Source of the DNA: CAZLQR01 sp964366455
GTDB lineage: Bacteria; Patescibacteriota; Microgenomatia; UBA1406; GWC2-37-13
NCBI GenBank assembly: GCA_964366455.1
Contig: CAYISZ010000014.1
Coordinates: 1-19,054 of the forward strand
Direction: 5' to 3'
Length of the DNA: 19,054 nucleotides
This document shows positions 18,535-19,054 of this stretch, in pieces; the stretch's first letter is position 1; each line of letters begins with the position of its first letter. The notes beneath the pieces were generated by a model. That model did not search any database. It was not told the DNA's origin and was given only the letters and a program-made list of their open reading frames with translations. A program made the translations under genes and the position numbers.

Positions 18535-19054
18535 ATGACAGAAGGAAAAATCGCAACAATCCGAGGAGTGGTTATTGACGTAGCGTTTAATGAAAAGGAA
18601 ACGCCACATATTTATGATGCTCTAGAGGTAACTGTTAAAGACAGAGATAAAAACGTCATGCGAACATTGGTTCTTGAGGTTCAGTCTGTGCTTAATGAAG
18701 GTATGGTTCGATGTGTTGCGATGGGGGATTCATTTGGTCTTTCACGCGGACTTAAGGTCGTAAACACCGGTAAATCCATCGAGGTTCCGGTTGGAGATGA
18801 GACTTTGGGAAGAATCTTTAATGTACTTGGTGAGGTAATCGATAACGGTCCAAAAATTAAGACAAAACAGAAAAGATCCATTCACTCGAAGGCGCCTACA
18901 TTAGCTCAACAAAAGGTAGAGAACAATGTTTTCGAGACCGGAATCAAAGTTATTGATTTGCTCGCTCCATTTATTAAAGGAGGAAAGGTGGCGGTCTTCG
19001 GAGGCGCAGGAGTCGGTAAGACCGTCCTGATTCAGGAACTTATCAATAACGTTG
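18535..19054 (+). CDS. atpD: ATP synthase F1 subunit beta, 5' part (cut by window end)
   Basis: The frame opens at ATG 18535 and stays open for 173 codons to the end of the window. The product starts MTEGKIATIRGVVIDVAF, the usual beta-barrel strand, and reaches the catalytic P-loop GGAGVGKT at 156-163 just before the edge. SFGLSRGLKVVNTGKSIEVP (66-85) and ETGIKVIDLLAPFIKGGKV (133-151) are diagnostic of beta. The full protein should be about 460-470 residues, so some 290 residues lie outside. It is preceded by the repeat-filled gap after atpG and lacks a Shine-Dalgarno sequence. atpC (epsilon) is expected next but is not in the window. Confidence 0.95.
   Translation, partial: MTEGKIATIRGVVIDVAFNEKETPHIYDALEVTVKDRDKNVMRTLVLEVQSVLNEGMVRCVAMGDSFGLSRGLKVVNTGKSIEVPVGDETLGRIFNVLGEVIDNGPKIKTKQKRSIHSKAPTLAQQKVENNVFETGIKVIDLLAPFIKGGKVAVFGGAGVGKTVLIQELINNV

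Overview
The window looks like a chromosomal segment of a Candidate Phyla Radiation (Patescibacteria) bacterium, perhaps Microgenomates or Katanobacteria-like. That placement is inference from gene content and style; there is no rRNA or ribosomal protein gene here to settle it. The supporting traits are: moderate-to-low GC, standard stop codons including TGA, tRNAs without encoded CCA, shortened versions of house-keeping proteins (PolX without its PHP domain, ATP synthase delta without its N-terminal domain), few Shine-Dalgarno sequences, several promoters whose -10 box sits 6-8 nt before the start codon (leaderless mRNAs), and many short repeat words in gaps and even inside genes.

Layout. 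1-560 (minus strand): tRNA-Thr(CGU), a small GIY-YIG nuclease gene and tRNA-Gly(CCC). 647-1989 (plus): an unknown 87-residue gene and a short polymerase X. 2033-2665 (minus): a membrane-anchored double-LysM protein, with a promoter back to back with that of lemA-htpX (2741-4243, plus). 4328-6913: an unusual 861-residue fusion of asparagine synthetase B to a CofE-like (F420-0:gamma-glutamyl ligase family) domain. 6949-9994: gatC-gatA-gatB, the tRNA-dependent amidotransferase. 10035-13250: replicative DNA polymerase DnaE with an intact PHP metal site. 13288-13827: an unknown 179-residue gene. 13899 to the right edge: the F1Fo ATP synthase operon in the order atpI/atpZ-like, B, E, F, H, A, G, D (atpD is cut by the window end).

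How the genes work together. AsnB and GatCAB are two glutamine-dependent amidation routes, one giving free Asn and the other Asn-tRNA and/or Gln-tRNA by transamidation; they lie on the same strand 35 nt apart. LemA and HtpX form the familiar membrane-protein quality-control pair. The atp genes make a proton-type ATP synthase; the c-subunit gene has the only strong Shine-Dalgarno sequence in the window and is followed by a G+C-rich hairpin, which fits its need for high copy number.

The most notable points are the AsnB-CofE fusion with repeat words at and near its junction, the 94-residue delta subunit, and a recurring architecture in which gaps between genes are filled by imperfect inverted repeats whose arms are built of 6-15 bp words. 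The same words also occur in frame inside gatA, gatB, asnB and atpG. No CRISPR array, insertion sequence or prophage gene was seen, and no gene-free stretch exceeds 300 bases.
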